From Eubacterium sp. 1001713B170207_170306_E7 (GTDB lineage Bacteria > Bacillota > Clostridia > Eubacteriales > Eubacteriaceae), in NCBI RefSeq assembly GCF_015547515.1, contig NZ_JADMVE010000001.1:496406-560405 (forward strand): a DNA stretch of 64,000 nt, given 5' to 3'. Numbering within the stretch: the first letter of the stretch is position 1; every line of letters begins with the position of its first letter. Positions 49,446 to 58,627 of the stretch are shown here, in pieces. The notes beneath the pieces are model-generated. The model saw nothing but the letters and a program-made list of their open reading frames with translations, made no database searches and had not been told where the DNA came from. The position numbers and the translations under genes were made by a program.

Positions 49446-50594
49446 TTACATCAGAGATTTATACAATCCAATGATATCTTCAAGGCTGGCATCTCTTGGA
49501 TTGCCGGGCTTGCAGGCATCGTCAAACGCAGACTGGGCCAGGAAAGGAAGATCCTCTTCCTTAACAATTTCTTTTAAATCCTGAGGAATACCAACGTCGA
49601 TTGAAAGCTGGCGCACTGCGTCTACTGCGGCCTTGCGGTATTCTTCCTGAGACATGCTTTCAGTACCCTCAACACCCATGGCCTGAGCGATGAAACGGTA
49701 TTTTTCGCCGGTTTCAGGAGCGTTGTATTCCATAATGGTTGGCAGAAGGATCGCGTTGGCGACACCGTGCGGCGTATCATAAACCGCACCTAAGGCATGG
49801 GCCATGGAGTGGACAATGCCGAGGCCAACATTGGAAAAGCCCATTCCGGCGACATACTGGCCAAGAGCCATATCCTCGCGACCCTCAGGGGTGTTTTCAA
49901 CAGCACCTCTTAAGGAACGCGCGATGATCTCAATGGATTTTAGGTGGAACATGTCGGACAGCTCCCAGGCACCCAGGGTGGTGTAGCCCTCAATGGCATG
50001 TGTCAGGGCATCCATACCGGTAGAGGCGGTTAAGCCCTTTGGCATGCTGGACATCATATCCGGGTCCACAAAAGCAACGACCGGAATGTCATGGACGTCG
50101 ACACAGACAAATTTACGTTTCTTTTCAACATCGGTGATCACGTAGTTAATGGTGACTTCCGCTGCAGTGCCGGCAGTGGTTGGAACGGCAAAGATCGGAA
50201 CACAGGGATTCTTGGTCGGGGCAACGCCTTCCAGACTGCGGACATCCTCGAATTCAGGATTGGTGATGATAATACCAATGGCCTTTGCGGTATCCATAGA
50301 GGAGCCGCCGCCAATGGCGATCAGATAGTCAGCGCCGGAAGCCTTAAAGGCCGCCACACCGGTCTGTACATTTTCGATGGTGGGATTTGGCTTGATTTCA
50401 GAGTAAACCTCGTAATCCAGGCCTGCTTCATCAAGAATGTCTGTCACTTTTTTTGTCACATTAAATTTTACCAGATCAGGGTCAGAGCAAACAAAAGCCT
50501 TTTTAAAGCCGCGGGCCTTTGCTTCGGCTGCAATTTCATTAATTGCTCCGCTACCGTGATAGGATGTTTCATTTAGAACGAATCGATTTGCCAT
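49446..50594 (-). CDS. Iron-containing (group III) alcohol dehydrogenase
   Basis: NAD(P)-dependent dehydrogenase of 382 residues. Nucleotide-binding GGGSSMDTAKAIG and the metal-ligand region (Asp in STGMDALTHAIEGY, then His residues in HSMAHALGAVYDTPHGVANAILLP) are complete. ATG 50594 follows GGGAG at good spacing. It is a single gene with its own promoter and terminator. Substrate could be ethanol/acetaldehyde, 1,3-propanediol or lactaldehyde; the sequence does not decide. It could work with the aldehyde oxidoreductase 4 kb away. Confidence 0.95.
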   Translation of the reverse strand: MANRFVLNETSYHGSGAINEIAAEAKARGFKKAFVCSDPDLVKFNVTKKVTDILDEAGLDYEVYSEIKPNPTIENVQTGVAAFKASGADYLIAIGGGSSMDTAKAIGIIITNPEFEDVRSLEGVAPTKNPCVPIFAVPTTAGTAAEVTINYVITDVEKKRKFVCVDVHDIPVVAFVDPDMMSSMPKGLTASTGMDALTHAIEGYTTLGAWELSDMFHLKSIEIIARSLRGAVENTPEGREDMALGQYVAGMGFSNVGLGIVHSMAHALGAVYDTPHGVANAILLPTIMEYNAPETGEKYRFIAQAMGVEGTESMSQEEYRKAAVDAVRQLSIDVGIPQDLKEIVKEEDLPFLAQSAFDDACKPGNPRDASLEDIIGLYKSLM

Positions 50595-50629
50595 AATAGT
50601 AATCTCCCTTAACAAATAATATTAGCATT

Positions 50630-50658
50630 ATTTTAGTTGTTTTTCGTAAAATTCTCAA
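50630..50658 (-). promoter_or_regulatory. Promoter of alcohol dehydrogenase
   Basis: Minus-strand TTGAGA (50658-50653), 17-base spacer, TAAAAT (50635-50630). The remainder of the 313-base gap (50595-50907) holds this promoter, the -10 box for the MATE gene and otherwise A-rich sequence with nothing clear. Confidence 0.65.
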
Positions 50659-50868
50659 GATAGATTAATGTTCTTTTAATGTAAAATCTTATCAACGTTT
50701 TCATCCGTAAAGGGAAAGCGTTTTTACAGGGACAGAAGAAAGAAAATATTTTGTGCTGAAATGAAAGAAAAATAAAAAGAAAAAACATGACGGTTGAAAA
50801 TTGATAATTTAATAATCGTAAACGTGCACAATTTCAAACGGAAAGCTTTATCAGAATTTTGTTTATGC

Positions 50869-50874
50869 TATAAT
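50869..50874 (+). promoter_or_regulatory. -10 box of MATE gene
   Basis: Consensus TATAAT 34 bases before the chosen ATG at 50908, which rules out the longer frame that begins at 50794. Confidence 0.55.
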
Positions 50875-50907
50875 AGTAAAGCAATTTATTATATGACAGG
50901 AGTAAAA

Positions 50908-52269
50908 ATGACCGCAACTTTTCCGGAAAATACAAATAAGGAATCCCTCTTTAAGCTGACATGGCCCATTTTCGTAGAGCTTTTTCTGCAAATGCTCGTG
51001 GGCAATACCGACCAGATGATGGTTGGCCAGGTATCGCAGACCGGTGTGGGCGCCATCGGTAACGCTAACCAGATTATCAATGTTTTGCTGATTTCGTTCA
51101 GCATCATTTCGCTGGCGACCACGATTCTGGTTTCTCAGAATATGGGTGCAAAAAATTATAAAAATGTCTCGACGATCTATACGCTGGCTTTGATCGTGAA
51201 CCTGATTTTTTCGGTGATTATCAGCGCGATTCTGCTGTTTTTTACAGAAGCTATCTACCATATGCTGCAGGTGCCAGACATCATCATGCCTGAAACCGTG
51301 ACGTACACACGGATCATCGGTGCGGGCCTTTTTCTGCAGGCTGTATTTCTGACCTTTTCCGCTATTTTCAGAAGTAACCGGCTGATGAAGGAAACCATGT
51401 TTGTTTCAATTATTATGAATGTGGTCAATATCGGCGTCAATTATATTCTGATCAATGGCATTGGACTGCCAGCACCGCTTGGCGTGACAGGAGCGGCTAT
51501 TTCCAGCAATATCGCCAAGCTGATTGGTGTGGTGATTGTCGTTGGACTGTTCATCCGAAAAATTAAGCCGGGTATGTCACTGAAAACACTTCGGCCTTTC
51601 CCGGCCGCAATGCTCAAAAGGCTTTTGTTTATCGGGATCCCCTCGGGTGGTGAGACCCTTTCCTGGACTCTGAGCCAGACTGTGACAATGGGATTTGTGA
51701 ATCTCTGCGGCGCGGTGGTCATAACAACCCGCGTCTACGCGGTGATGTTTGCCATGATCACCTACCTTTACAGCAATGCGATTTCCCAGTCCTCACAGGT
51801 TTTAGTGGGGTACCTGATCGGCGCCGGAGATTATGACAGCGCAGACAGGCGTGTGCGGGCAACGCTTCGTTCCTCTGTGCTGGTCTCCTTCTGCGTAGCC
51901 CTTTTGCTGTTTTTATTCAGCGATCAGATCTTTGGCTTTTTCACATCCGATCCTGCGGTCATTGCTTTGGGCAAGCAGGTTATGTTCATCGATATCTTTC
52001 TTGAGCTTGGCCGGGCGGTTAACATGGTCATGGTCCGTTCGCTTCAGGCTGCCAATGATATTCTGTTTCCCATCGCACTTGGGATAGGCTCACAGTGGTT
52101 TGTTTCGGTAGTTTTATGCTATGTTTTAGGCATTTTCCTGGGCTGGGGCCTTGCCGGCATCTGGATCGCCATGGCCTGTGATGAGATTTTGAGAGCCGCA
52201 ATGTTTCTAGTGCGCTGGAAGCGAAAAAAATGGATGGACCTGAGCATAAAAAATGCTGTGAAAGCTTAA
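50908..52269 (+). CDS. MATE-family multidrug/cation exporter
   Basis: Twelve-helix antiporter of 453 residues. The N-terminal block LTWPIFVELFLQMLVGNTDQMMVGQ is typical (key part GNTDQMMVG), with the second-half counterpart GIPSGGETLSWTLSQT. It resembles the NorM/DinF-like branch found in Firmicutes. AGGAGTAAAA precedes ATG. Substrate is unknown; no regulator is adjacent. Confidence 0.92.
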   Translation: MTATFPENTNKESLFKLTWPIFVELFLQMLVGNTDQMMVGQVSQTGVGAIGNANQIINVLLISFSIISLATTILVSQNMGAKNYKNVSTIYTLALIVNLIFSVIISAILLFFTEAIYHMLQVPDIIMPETVTYTRIIGAGLFLQAVFLTFSAIFRSNRLMKETMFVSIIMNVVNIGVNYILINGIGLPAPLGVTGAAISSNIAKLIGVVIVVGLFIRKIKPGMSLKTLRPFPAAMLKRLLFIGIPSGGETLSWTLSQTVTMGFVNLCGAVVITTRVYAVMFAMITYLYSNAISQSSQVLVGYLIGAGDYDSADRRVRATLRSSVLVSFCVALLLFLFSDQIFGFFTSDPAVIALGKQVMFIDIFLELGRAVNMVMVRSLQAANDILFPIALGIGSQWFVSVVLCYVLGIFLGWGLAGIWIAMACDEILRAAMFLVRWKRKKWMDLSIKNAVKA

Positions 52270-52278
52270 CTGGAATTA

Positions 52279-52315
52279 AAGAAGGAGATACGTCGTTTCG
52301 CCGTACCTCCTTTTT
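52279..52315. terminator. Bidirectional terminator
   Basis: AAGGAG.TACG pairs with CGTA.CTCCTT around a nine-base loop, between the MATE gene and the convergent DUF3169 gene. Confidence 0.78.
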
Positions 52316-52318
52316 ATC

Positions 52319-53092
52319 TTAGCAGTCATCACTGCCGATTTTTCTGTTTTTTTGGAGCTTCATGGAAAAAACACAGCACAAGGTACTCTGTAATCCCCAT
52401 AATAACCCGATAATAATAAAGGGAAAAGCGCCGATGGGGGTGGTCAGGGCTGCAAACATAAGCAGCATCATGACAATGAGAAAGGCCATCTGCATAATTT
52501 GGAAGGTTTTATAAGCGGCTTTGTACAGAATGAATTTTTCCGCTTCATCACTGCTTTTCATCCAGACTTTTTGAAAGTTTAAATCCAGCGGATTCCCTTG
52601 TTTTTCTGGGTTTATTCTTTTGGTTAGGTTCACAAAGAGAATCTGAAGGACAACGCAGAAAATAATTGGCAGCAAAAAGGCCGCGAGACTCCATAAAAGG
52701 GAGGTGGAGCTGTCATTTTGTGCGGTGCCGCTCACATTAATGCCGTAAAAGGCAAAGGAAAAAATCAGCGTGATATTGGCAAAAATTATCCCTGTGTCGC
52801 AGAGGCGGTCGGCTTTTTCATAGAGCTCATCTGAGTCGTTGGTTTCCAGCTGTTTACAGGTGTTTCTCGCTGAAAGGTAAAACAGCAGGGTGATGAGCAT
52901 TAAAAGCGCCGATCCGGCAGAAGAAATATAAATGCCGTGAATCAGGATATTGTTTTGAAGCAGCTGTACGGCGTCGACGACGTTAAAGCCCGGAAAGTTT
53001 AGCAGGAAGCCGACCAGTCCGCCTAAAAAGCCGCATATGATTATCATGGTAAAGAATTTAAGATAGATGTGTTTGCCATCTTTTGCTTTCAT
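52319..53092 (-). CDS. DUF3169-like membrane protein
   Basis: Integral membrane protein of 257 residues with six predicted helices. Motifs such as YEKADRLCDTG and the paired second-half helices fit DUF3169, a family usually encoded beside a small XRE regulator, as here. ATG 53092 follows AGGAGGAAAACTGA, with the ribosome site inside the end of the regulator gene (1-base gap). Function unknown; likely a membrane stress or immunity-type protein, by analogy only. Confidence 0.75.
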   Translation of the reverse strand: MKAKDGKHIYLKFFTMIIICGFLGGLVGFLLNFPGFNVVDAVQLLQNNILIHGIYISSAGSALLMLITLLFYLSARNTCKQLETNDSDELYEKADRLCDTGIIFANITLIFSFAFYGINVSGTAQNDSSTSLLWSLAAFLLPIIFCVVLQILFVNLTKRINPEKQGNPLDLNFQKVWMKSSDEAEKFILYKAAYKTFQIMQMAFLIVMMLLMFAALTTPIGAFPFIIIGLLWGLQSTLCCVFSMKLQKNRKIGSDDC

Positions 53093-53093
53093 T

Positions 53094-53306
53094 TCAGTTT
53101 TCCTCCTCTTCTGAATAGGTAAAGATATCCTCAACTGTTGTGTTGAAGATTTTTGCGATTTTAAGCGCCAGTGTTACAGAAGGTGAGTAGTCACCGCGTT
53201 CGATTAAACTGATGGTCTGTCTGGATACACCGGCCAGCTTGCCAAGCTCTGACTGATTGATTTTATGCCGGGCCCGGAACTCTTTTAGTCGGTTTTCGAG
53301 GGGCAT
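53094..53306 (-). CDS. XRE-family regulator
   Basis: Compact Cro/CI-type HTH protein of 70 residues: LKEFRARHKINQSELGKLAGVSRQTISLIERGDYSPS (key part QSELGKLAGVSRQTIS). ATG 53306 follows AAGGAGGTCTGAG; the longer frame would cover the operator region. It is encoded with the DUF3169 gene, and paired palindromes upstream suggest autorepression. Confidence 0.93.
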   Translation of the reverse strand: MPLENRLKEFRARHKINQSELGKLAGVSRQTISLIERGDYSPSVTLALKIAKIFNTTVEDIFTYSEEEEN

Positions 53307-53340
53307 GCTCAGACCTCCTTTGCATATTATTTTTGTCATC

Positions 53341-53360
53341 TTGACAAATATTATTGTCAA
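53341..53360. promoter_or_regulatory. Candidate XRE operator O1
   Basis: TTGACAA, six bases, TTGTCAA. On the minus strand this includes a TTGACA-like -35 box for the XRE gene. Confidence 0.55.
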
Positions 53361-53373
53361 AAATAGTTTAACA

Positions 53374-53393
53374 TTGACAATAATATTTGTCAA
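53374..53393. promoter_or_regulatory. Candidate XRE operator O2
   Basis: TTGACAA, six bases, TTGTCAA; the 20-mer is the exact reverse complement of O1, 33 bases (about three helical turns) away. Confidence 0.55.
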
Positions 53394-53430
53394 ATAAAAT
53401 ATAAAAAATCTTTAAAAAAGTTTAAGAACG

Positions 53431-53459
53431 TTTACAAGGATTCTGAAATATGCTATGAT
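53431..53459 (+). promoter_or_regulatory. Promoter of AOR operon
   Basis: TTTACA (53431-53436), 17-base spacer, TATGAT (53454-53459), leading directly into the structured leader. Confidence 0.75.
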
Positions 53460-53477
53460 AATAATAACAATAGAATT

Positions 53478-53565
53478 GCTCTGAAGCTGAAAAGACCCCT
53501 CAGGGGCCTTTCCAGCCAATGGGTAACAGGGGCAACCCTGTTATCTGCCATCTTTGCAAAGGAGC
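53478..53565 (+). ncRNA. Candidate molybdenum/tungsten cofactor (Moco/Tuco) riboswitch
   Basis: A closing helix pairs GCTCT (53478-53482) with GGAGC (53561-53565). Inside are a long hairpin closed by GCTG/CAGC with CCCC/GGGG near its loop, and a second hairpin (TAACAGGG / CCCTGTTA) capped by a GCAA GNRA tetraloop within ATGG/CCAT. The right strand of the closing helix (GCAAAGGAGC) overlaps the left arm of the terminator, so closing and termination exclude each other. Architecture and the tungsten-type AOR downstream fit the Moco RNA motif; no covariance search was done. Confidence 0.7.
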
Positions 53566-53617
53566 CCGCAGAAACAGCTTATACACGGTATGAGTCTGTC
53601 TCTGCGGGCTTTGTGTT
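53564..53617 (+). terminator. Terminator in AOR leader (expression platform)
   Basis: GCCCGCAGA (53564-53572) pairs with TCTGCGGGC (53601-53609), followed by T-rich sequence. The remaining leader to 53709 carries AAGGAGGTG and a small hairpin (TACCGC/GCGGTA) between it and the start codon. Confidence 0.82.
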
Positions 53618-53709
53618 TTCCTGAATTCCAGGACACAAAGCGATTCTCATTTTGTAAACTTACCACAAAGGAGGTGCAAGGGTACCGCGTCAGCGGTATC
53701 CGGAAGCGT

Positions 53710-54180
53710 ATGAGCAAACAACTCATGATCAAACCTGAAAAGTGTATAAGCTGCAGAACCTGCGAACTGGTCTGCTCCTTTGGGCACTATCAGGAGTTTA
53801 ATCCAAAACTGTCGAATGTAACGGTGATGGATTATGAAAAAGCAGCCGTAACCATTCCTGTGATGTGTATGCAATGTGAGGAACCAGCTTGCATGAAGGT
53901 GTGTCCGGTGGGTGCGATCTCAAGGAATGAAAACGGTGCGTTTGTTATGGATGAAGCAAAATGTATCGTTTGTAAGATGTGTATGAACGCCTGCCCGCTC
54001 GGCAACATCAGCTTTAATCCGGTTAAGAGAAAAGTGTTTAAATGCGATCTGTGTGACGGTGATCCAAAATGTGCCAAGTTCTGTCCTTCCGGCGCCATTG
54101 TCTATGGCGAAGCGGTTGAAATGGAACGCAAAAAGGCCATCGCGGATCAGCTGAAAGACGTTTATGGATTGGAGGGATAA
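53710..54180 (+). CDS. Four-cluster polyferredoxin, small subunit of aldehyde oxidoreductase
   Basis: Electron-transfer subunit of 156 residues with 16 cysteines arranged for four [4Fe-4S] clusters: [37 protein letters not shown] and [15 protein letters not shown]. This is the DMSO-reductase-subunit-B / WorS type found with tungsten aldehyde oxidoreductases. It sits 2 bases before the AOR gene. ATG 53710 has only GGAAG close by; a strong AAGGAGGTG is further upstream behind a hairpin that may bring it nearer. Confidence 0.9.
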   Translation: MSKQLMIKPEKCISCRTCELVCSFGHYQEFNPKLSNVTVMDYEKAAVTIPVMCMQCEEPACMKVCPVGAISRNENGAFVMDEAKCIVCKMCMNACPLGNISFNPVKRKVFKCDLCDGDPKCAKFCPSGAIVYGEAVEMERKKAIADQLKDVYGLEG

Positions 54181-54182
54181 CG

Positions 54183-55979
54183 ATGAACGGATGGATGGGA
54201 CAATTAATTCGCGTTGACCTGGCAGCAGGGATGATTAAGAAGGAACCGCTTAACATGCAGGCTGCCCGTGATTTTATCGGCGCCCGGGGCCTTGGGACAA
54301 AATATTTCTGCGACGAGGTAGACCCACAGGTAGACCCGCTTGGCCCGGATAATAAAATGATCTTTATGACAGGGCCATTGACGGGCACCGCCGCCTCCTG
54401 CAGCGGGCGCTACGAAGTCGTGGCAAAGGCTCCGCTGACCGGGACCATCGGCGCTTCAAATTCAGGCGGGCATTTTGGCCCAGAGTTAAAATTTGCAGGC
54501 TATGACGGCATTATCTTTGAGAACCAGAGTGACCGTCCGGTGTATTTGTATATCAATGACGGCACGGTGGAGCTCAGAGACGCCTCAGCACTCTGGGGCA
54601 AGGACGTTTATGAGACGACCGAAGCACTCGAGGAGGCCTGCGGAGAAGGCGCACGGGTAGCTTGTATCGGCCCGACTGGTGAGCAGGGCTGTCTGTATTC
54701 TGCCATCATGAATGATAAGCACCGTGCGGCAGGACGCGGCGGTATGGGTGCAGTGATGGGCAGTAAAAAGCTGAAGGCTGTAGTGGTCCGTGGTAGCGGG
54801 GGCGTAACGGTTGCCAGGCCAGAGGGCTTCATGGAAGCCATAACTGACGCCCGTGCCAAGCTAAAGGAGCATCCGGTTACCGGCGGGGGCCTGCCCACCT
54901 ACGGGACAGAGGTTTTGGTTAACCTTATCAATGAAGTCGGGGGCCTGCCGCTTCGCAACTGGCGTGACGGTGGCGTCTATGAGAAAGCGGACGATACCTC
55001 TGGTGAAGCGCTGGTCGATTCCTATCTGATCAAAAACAAAGGCTGTTTTGGCTGTTCTATTGGCTGCGGCCGTGTTACCAGAATACCGGACGGGCCGTTT
55101 AAATCCATGGGAGAAGGCCCTGAATACGAAGCAGGCTGGTCTTACGGAGCGGACTGCGGCGTCAATGACCTGGCAGCAATCTGCAAAGCTAATTTCCTGT
55201 GTAACCAGTATGGTATGGATCCGATCACCCTGGGTTCCACCATTGCCTGTGCGATGGAGCTCTATGAAAAGGGACTTCTGAGCGAGGAAGAAATCGGGCG
55301 TCCGCTGCCCTTTGGCGATGCGCAGGCCATCGTTGATCTGACAGAGCTTACCGGGAAAATGGAAGGCTTTGGTATCGAGCTGGCTCAGGGATCTTACCGT
55401 CTGGCAGAAAAGCACGGCGCGCCGGAACTGTCCATGTCGGTTAAAAAACAGGAAATGCCAGCTTACGATGGACGTGCGGTTCAGGGGATGGCTCTTGAAT
55501 ACGCCACTTCTAACCGGGGGGGCTGCCATGTCCGCGGTTACCTGACCTCTCCTGAGGTTCTAGGGATCCCGCTGAAGACAGATCCATTGCTGACAGAAGG
55601 AAAGGCCCCGCTGCTCAAAACCTTCCAGGACCTTACAGCTGCAGTGGATTCCAGCGGTATCTGTCTGTTCACGACCTTTGGTATCGGCCTGCCTGAAATT
55701 GCGGCACAATACCGTGAAGCCGTAGGTTCAGATGAAACCGATGAGGAATTCCTGTTAAAGGGAGAACGGATTTGGAACATTGAAAAGCAGTTTAATATCG
55801 CAGCAGGTGTTGAGAAGGACACACTGCCTCCTAGACTACTGCGTGAAGCCTTGCCGGAAGGCCCGGCAAAGGGTAAGGTAGCAGAGCTTGAGGTCATGCT
55901 GAAGGAATACTATGAAGTACGCGGCTGGAGCACAGAAGGTGTGCCCACCGAGGAAAAAGTTCAGGAGCTTGGACTTTAA
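54183..55979 (+). CDS. Tungsten-type aldehyde:ferredoxin oxidoreductase
   Basis: Catalytic subunit of 598 residues that oxidises aldehydes to acids with a bis-pterin tungsten (or molybdenum) cofactor. The AOR N-terminal domain includes [38 protein letters not shown] (key part [14 protein letters not shown]) and [19 protein letters not shown]. The cluster ligands appear in [12 protein letters not shown] with a later Cys. In acetogens AOR can also run backwards, reducing acids for alcohol formation. The polyferredoxin gene precedes it and NADH-dehydrogenase-like genes follow, so electrons probably reach both ferredoxin and NAD. Confidence 0.95.
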   Translation: MNGWMGQLIRVDLAAGMIKKEPLNMQAARDFIGARGLGTKYFCDEVDPQVDPLGPDNKMIFMTGPLTGTAASCSGRYEVVAKAPLTGTIGASNSGGHFGPELKFAGYDGIIFENQSDRPVYLYINDGTVELRDASALWGKDVYETTEALEEACGEGARVACIGPTGEQGCLYSAIMNDKHRAAGRGGMGAVMGSKKLKAVVVRGSGGVTVARPEGFMEAITDARAKLKEHPVTGGGLPTYGTEVLVNLINEVGGLPLRNWRDGGVYEKADDTSGEALVDSYLIKNKGCFGCSIGCGRVTRIPDGPFKSMGEGPEYEAGWSYGADCGVNDLAAICKANFLCNQYGMDPITLGSTIACAMELYEKGLLSEEEIGRPLPFGDAQAIVDLTELTGKMEGFGIELAQGSYRLAEKHGAPELSMSVKKQEMPAYDGRAVQGMALEYATSNRGGCHVRGYLTSPEVLGIPLKTDPLLTEGKAPLLKTFQDLTAAVDSSGICLFTTFGIGLPEIAAQYREAVGSDETDEEFLLKGERIWNIEKQFNIAAGVEKDTLPPRLLREALPEGPAKGKVAELEVMLKEYYEVRGWSTEGVPTEEKVQELGL

Positions 55980-55987
55980 ATAACAGA

Positions 55988-56020
55988 GAAAGGAGACAGG
56001 GCAGAACCCTGTCTCCTTTC
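55988..56020 (+). other. Intercistronic hairpin after AOR gene
   Basis: A 14-base arm GAAAGGAGACAGGG pairs perfectly with 56007-56020 around five bases but lacks a T-run. It probably acts as a partial terminator or mRNA-stability element, lowering expression of the downstream genes. Confidence 0.65.
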
Positions 56021-56046
56021 AACCATGATCACGTGAAGAGGAGAAT

Positions 56047-56325
56047 ATGATGAAAGTAAAATTTTTCGCTACCATCCGGGATTATACAGGCTGCCGTCAG
56101 ACGGATGTGCCGGTCTGCAAGGATATGTACACACTTCTGCATACCCTCTCTGAAACTTATGGCGATGCTTTCAGAAATCACGTTCTGAGTCCAGACGGAG
56201 AGGCGCCGGGAGATGAGATTATCTTAATGGTTAACGGTCGCCATATCGAGCATTTACAGGGGCTTCGAACACCTCTGAACGAAAACAGTGCTGTGGCAAT
56301 TTTTCCCGTTGTTGCGGGAGGATGA
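56047..56325 (+). CDS. MoaD/ThiS-family sulfur carrier
   Basis: Ubiquitin-like protein of 92 residues ending in Gly-Gly (VVAGG), where thiocarboxylate forms. It has the MoaD opening VKFFATIRDYTG and the NGRHIEHL strand. MoaD delivers sulfur for molybdopterin's dithiolene. Placement in the AOR operon suggests a dedicated carrier for the tungstopterin cofactor. GAGGAGAAT precedes ATG. Confidence 0.88.
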   Translation: MMKVKFFATIRDYTGCRQTDVPVCKDMYTLLHTLSETYGDAFRNHVLSPDGEAPGDEIILMVNGRHIEHLQGLRTPLNENSAVAIFPVVAGG

Positions 56326-56342
56326 GGAAGGGGAGTGAGCCC

Positions 56343-56831
56343 ATGCAGGAAATAACAAAAGAATCAATCGACAAAATCTTATCGGAATATCCCAGAGATC
56401 AGCGTCATTCTCTGGCAATGCTGCAGGACATGCAGCATCATTTCAATTATATTCCTGAGGAGGGAATGAAGGCACTGGCCGAATATCTGGAATGCCCGTT
56501 ATCCGCTTTGTACTCAATGGCGACCTTTTACAGGGCGTTAAGTCTGAAACCAAAGGGCAGGCATATTATTAAGCTCTGTGACGGAACCGCGTGCCATATT
56601 CGGGGCTCGGTCAATTTGATTACCGGCGTAAAGCGCGAATTGAATATTGGCCCGGGTGAGACCACCGTGGATGGTCTTTTTTCGCTGGAAACCGTGAACT
56701 GTCTCGGATCCTGTGCGCTGGCACCGGTAATGGTGATCGACGGTGTGTACTATGGCAAGGTAACGCTCGAAAAGCTGCCGGAAATTTTAAACCAGTATAA
56801 GGAGCTTTCGGAAGGGGGCGCAGAAGCATGA
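56343..56831 (+). CDS. NuoE/HymA-like [2Fe-2S] subunit
   Basis: Thioredoxin-like iron-sulfur subunit of 162 residues. Four cysteines bind [2Fe-2S]: CDGTACHIRG and VNCLGSCALAP. The helical N-terminus (HSLAMLQDMQHHFNYIPEE) is typical of the 24-kDa NADH dehydrogenase subunit. ATG 56343 follows GGGGAG; an ATG at 56322 lies too close to its ribosome site. It overlaps the NuoF-like gene by 4 bases. Confidence 0.92.
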   Translation: MQEITKESIDKILSEYPRDQRHSLAMLQDMQHHFNYIPEEGMKALAEYLECPLSALYSMATFYRALSLKPKGRHIIKLCDGTACHIRGSVNLITGVKRELNIGPGETTVDGLFSLETVNCLGSCALAPVMVIDGVYYGKVTLEKLPEILNQYKELSEGGAEA

Positions 56832-58627
56832 AGCAAACCGTTTTAGTCTGCTGTGGTACCGGGTGCCGGGCCAATGGAAGCCTGCTGGTTTTAGAAGCTC
56901 TGCAAAAAGCTGCCAGGAAGCATAAATCCGACATAGAGGTATCGCCGCTGATCAAATCCACTGGCTGCAACGGCTTTTGTGAAAACGGCCCGATCGTTAA
57001 AATTGAGCCGGCTGATATTTCCTATTATAAAGTCAAGCCTGAGGATGCGGAGAGTATTATAAAGGATACCGTCCTGGGAGGTAAAGTCATTGACAAGCTC
57101 CTGTACAAGGGAAATGATGGAAAACGCGTGCGGTCACAGCATGAAAATCCCTTTTACGCGCCACAGAAAAAGTGGGTGTTGCATAATATCGGAGAGATCG
57201 ACCCGACGAATATCAATGATTATATCGCCAGAGGCGGCTACAAAGCTTTGGAAAAAGCGCTGGCTATGGATGCGGACAGCATCATTAAAGAGGTGGAAGT
57301 CTCAGGAATCCGTGGTCGTGGCGGAGCTGGTTTCCCAACCGGAACCAAATGGCGGCAGGCATTGAAATATGATTCGGATGTAAAATATGTGGCCTGTAAC
57401 GGTGATGAAGGCGACCCGGGTGCTTTTATGGACCGGTCAATCCTGGAGGGGGACCCCCACTCCGTTATTGAGGGAATGATTATCTGCGCCTGCGCCATCG
57501 GCGCTGGGGAAGGCTATATGTACATCCGTGACGAATATGGGCTGGCTGTGGAAAACTGCAAAATCGCATTACAGCAGGCCAGAGAGAAGGGATTTTTGGG
57601 CGATTCTGTTATGGGAAGCGGCAAAGCTTTCGATATTCAGATAGTACGTGGAGGCGGCGCCTTTGTCTGCGGCGAGTCCACTGCGCTGATGGCGTCGGTA
57701 GAGGGCCGGGTGGGTGAGCCCAGGGCAAAATATATCCGTTCTGTGCAGCGGGGGCTCTGGAATAAACCAACTGTCTTGAACAATGTTGAAACCCTGGCCA
57801 ACATTCCGAGAATTATCCAGGATGGCGGCGTGAAATTCAAAGAATCAGGAACCGAAAAAAGCAGCGGGACAAAGGTCTTTGCCCTGGTCGGCAATGTTAA
57901 ACGTACGGGACTGGTAGAGATACCGATGGGGAGCAGCCTGCGGCATTTGATTTATGACATTGGCGGAGGAATCCCGGGAGACCGGCCATTTAAGGCTGTG
58001 CAGACCGGCGGTCCATCAGGAGGGTGTATTCCCTCGGAGCTTTTAGACCTGCCCATGGATTTTGATACCCTCACCAGCTATGGTGCCATGATGGGGTCGG
58101 GCGGTGTGATTGTCATGGACGACCGAAGCTGTATGGTTGAGGTCGCCCGCTATTACATTGAGTTCTTATGCGATGAATCCTGCGGCAAGTGTACGCCATG
58201 CCGCGAAGGCCTGCGCCATCTGCTGACCATTCTGACCGACATTTGTGAGGGACGGGGCCAGGAGGGCGATATTGAGCTGATGGAAAGAATCGCCCATACC
58301 ATGCAGGATGCATCCTTGTGCAGTCTGGGTAAGAGTGCGGCGAATCCGGTACTGACCACCATCAAATATTTCAGAGACGAGTATGAAGCACATATCAATG
58401 AAAAACGCTGCCCAGCCGGCGTTTGTCCGAAGCTGACAGCCTTTGTGATTGATAAGGAAGCCTGCCGTGGCTGCATGCGCTGTTCCAGGGCATGTCCAGC
58501 CAGCGCGGTGAGCGGCGAGGTCAAAAAGCCCCACCAAATTGATCCGGCTAAATGTATCGCGTGTGGCAGCTGTCGTGAAGCCTGTAATTTTGATGCGGTG
58601 GTCGCAGTGAAAAGGGGTGAAGCATAA
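56828..58627 (+). CDS. NuoF/HymB-like NADH-binding flavoprotein
   Basis: NAD(H)- and FMN-binding subunit of 599 residues, the layout seen in electron-bifurcating hydrogenases. N-terminal [2Fe-2S] thioredoxin-like domain (CCGTGCRANGS ... STGCNGFC), FMN/NADH domain (GRGGAGFPTGTKW, GDEGDPGAFMDRSILE), SLBB region, [4Fe-4S] (ESCGKCTPCREG), and a C-terminal 2x[4Fe-4S] ferredoxin domain (CRGCMRCSRACP, CIACGSCREACN). No hydrogenase catalytic subunit is encoded here; the AOR takes that place. Confidence 0.94.
   Translation: MKQTVLVCCGTGCRANGSLLVLEALQKAARKHKSDIEVSPLIKSTGCNGFCENGPIVKIEPADISYYKVKPEDAESIIKDTVLGGKVIDKLLYKGNDGKRVRSQHENPFYAPQKKWVLHNIGEIDPTNINDYIARGGYKALEKALAMDADSIIKEVEVSGIRGRGGAGFPTGTKWRQALKYDSDVKYVACNGDEGDPGAFMDRSILEGDPHSVIEGMIICACAIGAGEGYMYIRDEYGLAVENCKIALQQAREKGFLGDSVMGSGKAFDIQIVRGGGAFVCGESTALMASVEGRVGEPRAKYIRSVQRGLWNKPTVLNNVETLANIPRIIQDGGVKFKESGTEKSSGTKVFALVGNVKRTGLVEIPMGSSLRHLIYDIGGGIPGDRPFKAVQTGGPSGGCIPSELLDLPMDFDTLTSYGAMMGSGGVIVMDDRSCMVEVARYYIEFLCDESCGKCTPCREGLRHLLTILTDICEGRGQEGDIELMERIAHTMQDASLCSLGKSAANPVLTTIKYFRDEYEAHINEKRCPAGVCPKLTAFVIDKEACRGCMRCSRACPASAVSGEVKKPHQIDPAKCIACGSCREACNFDAVVAVKRGEA

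Noticed and set aside
50713-50726. CcpA cre-like site (GGAAAGCGTTTTTA) between the alcohol dehydrogenase and MATE genes
   Set aside because: Two mismatches from the consensus and poor position relative to both promoters; chance match likely.
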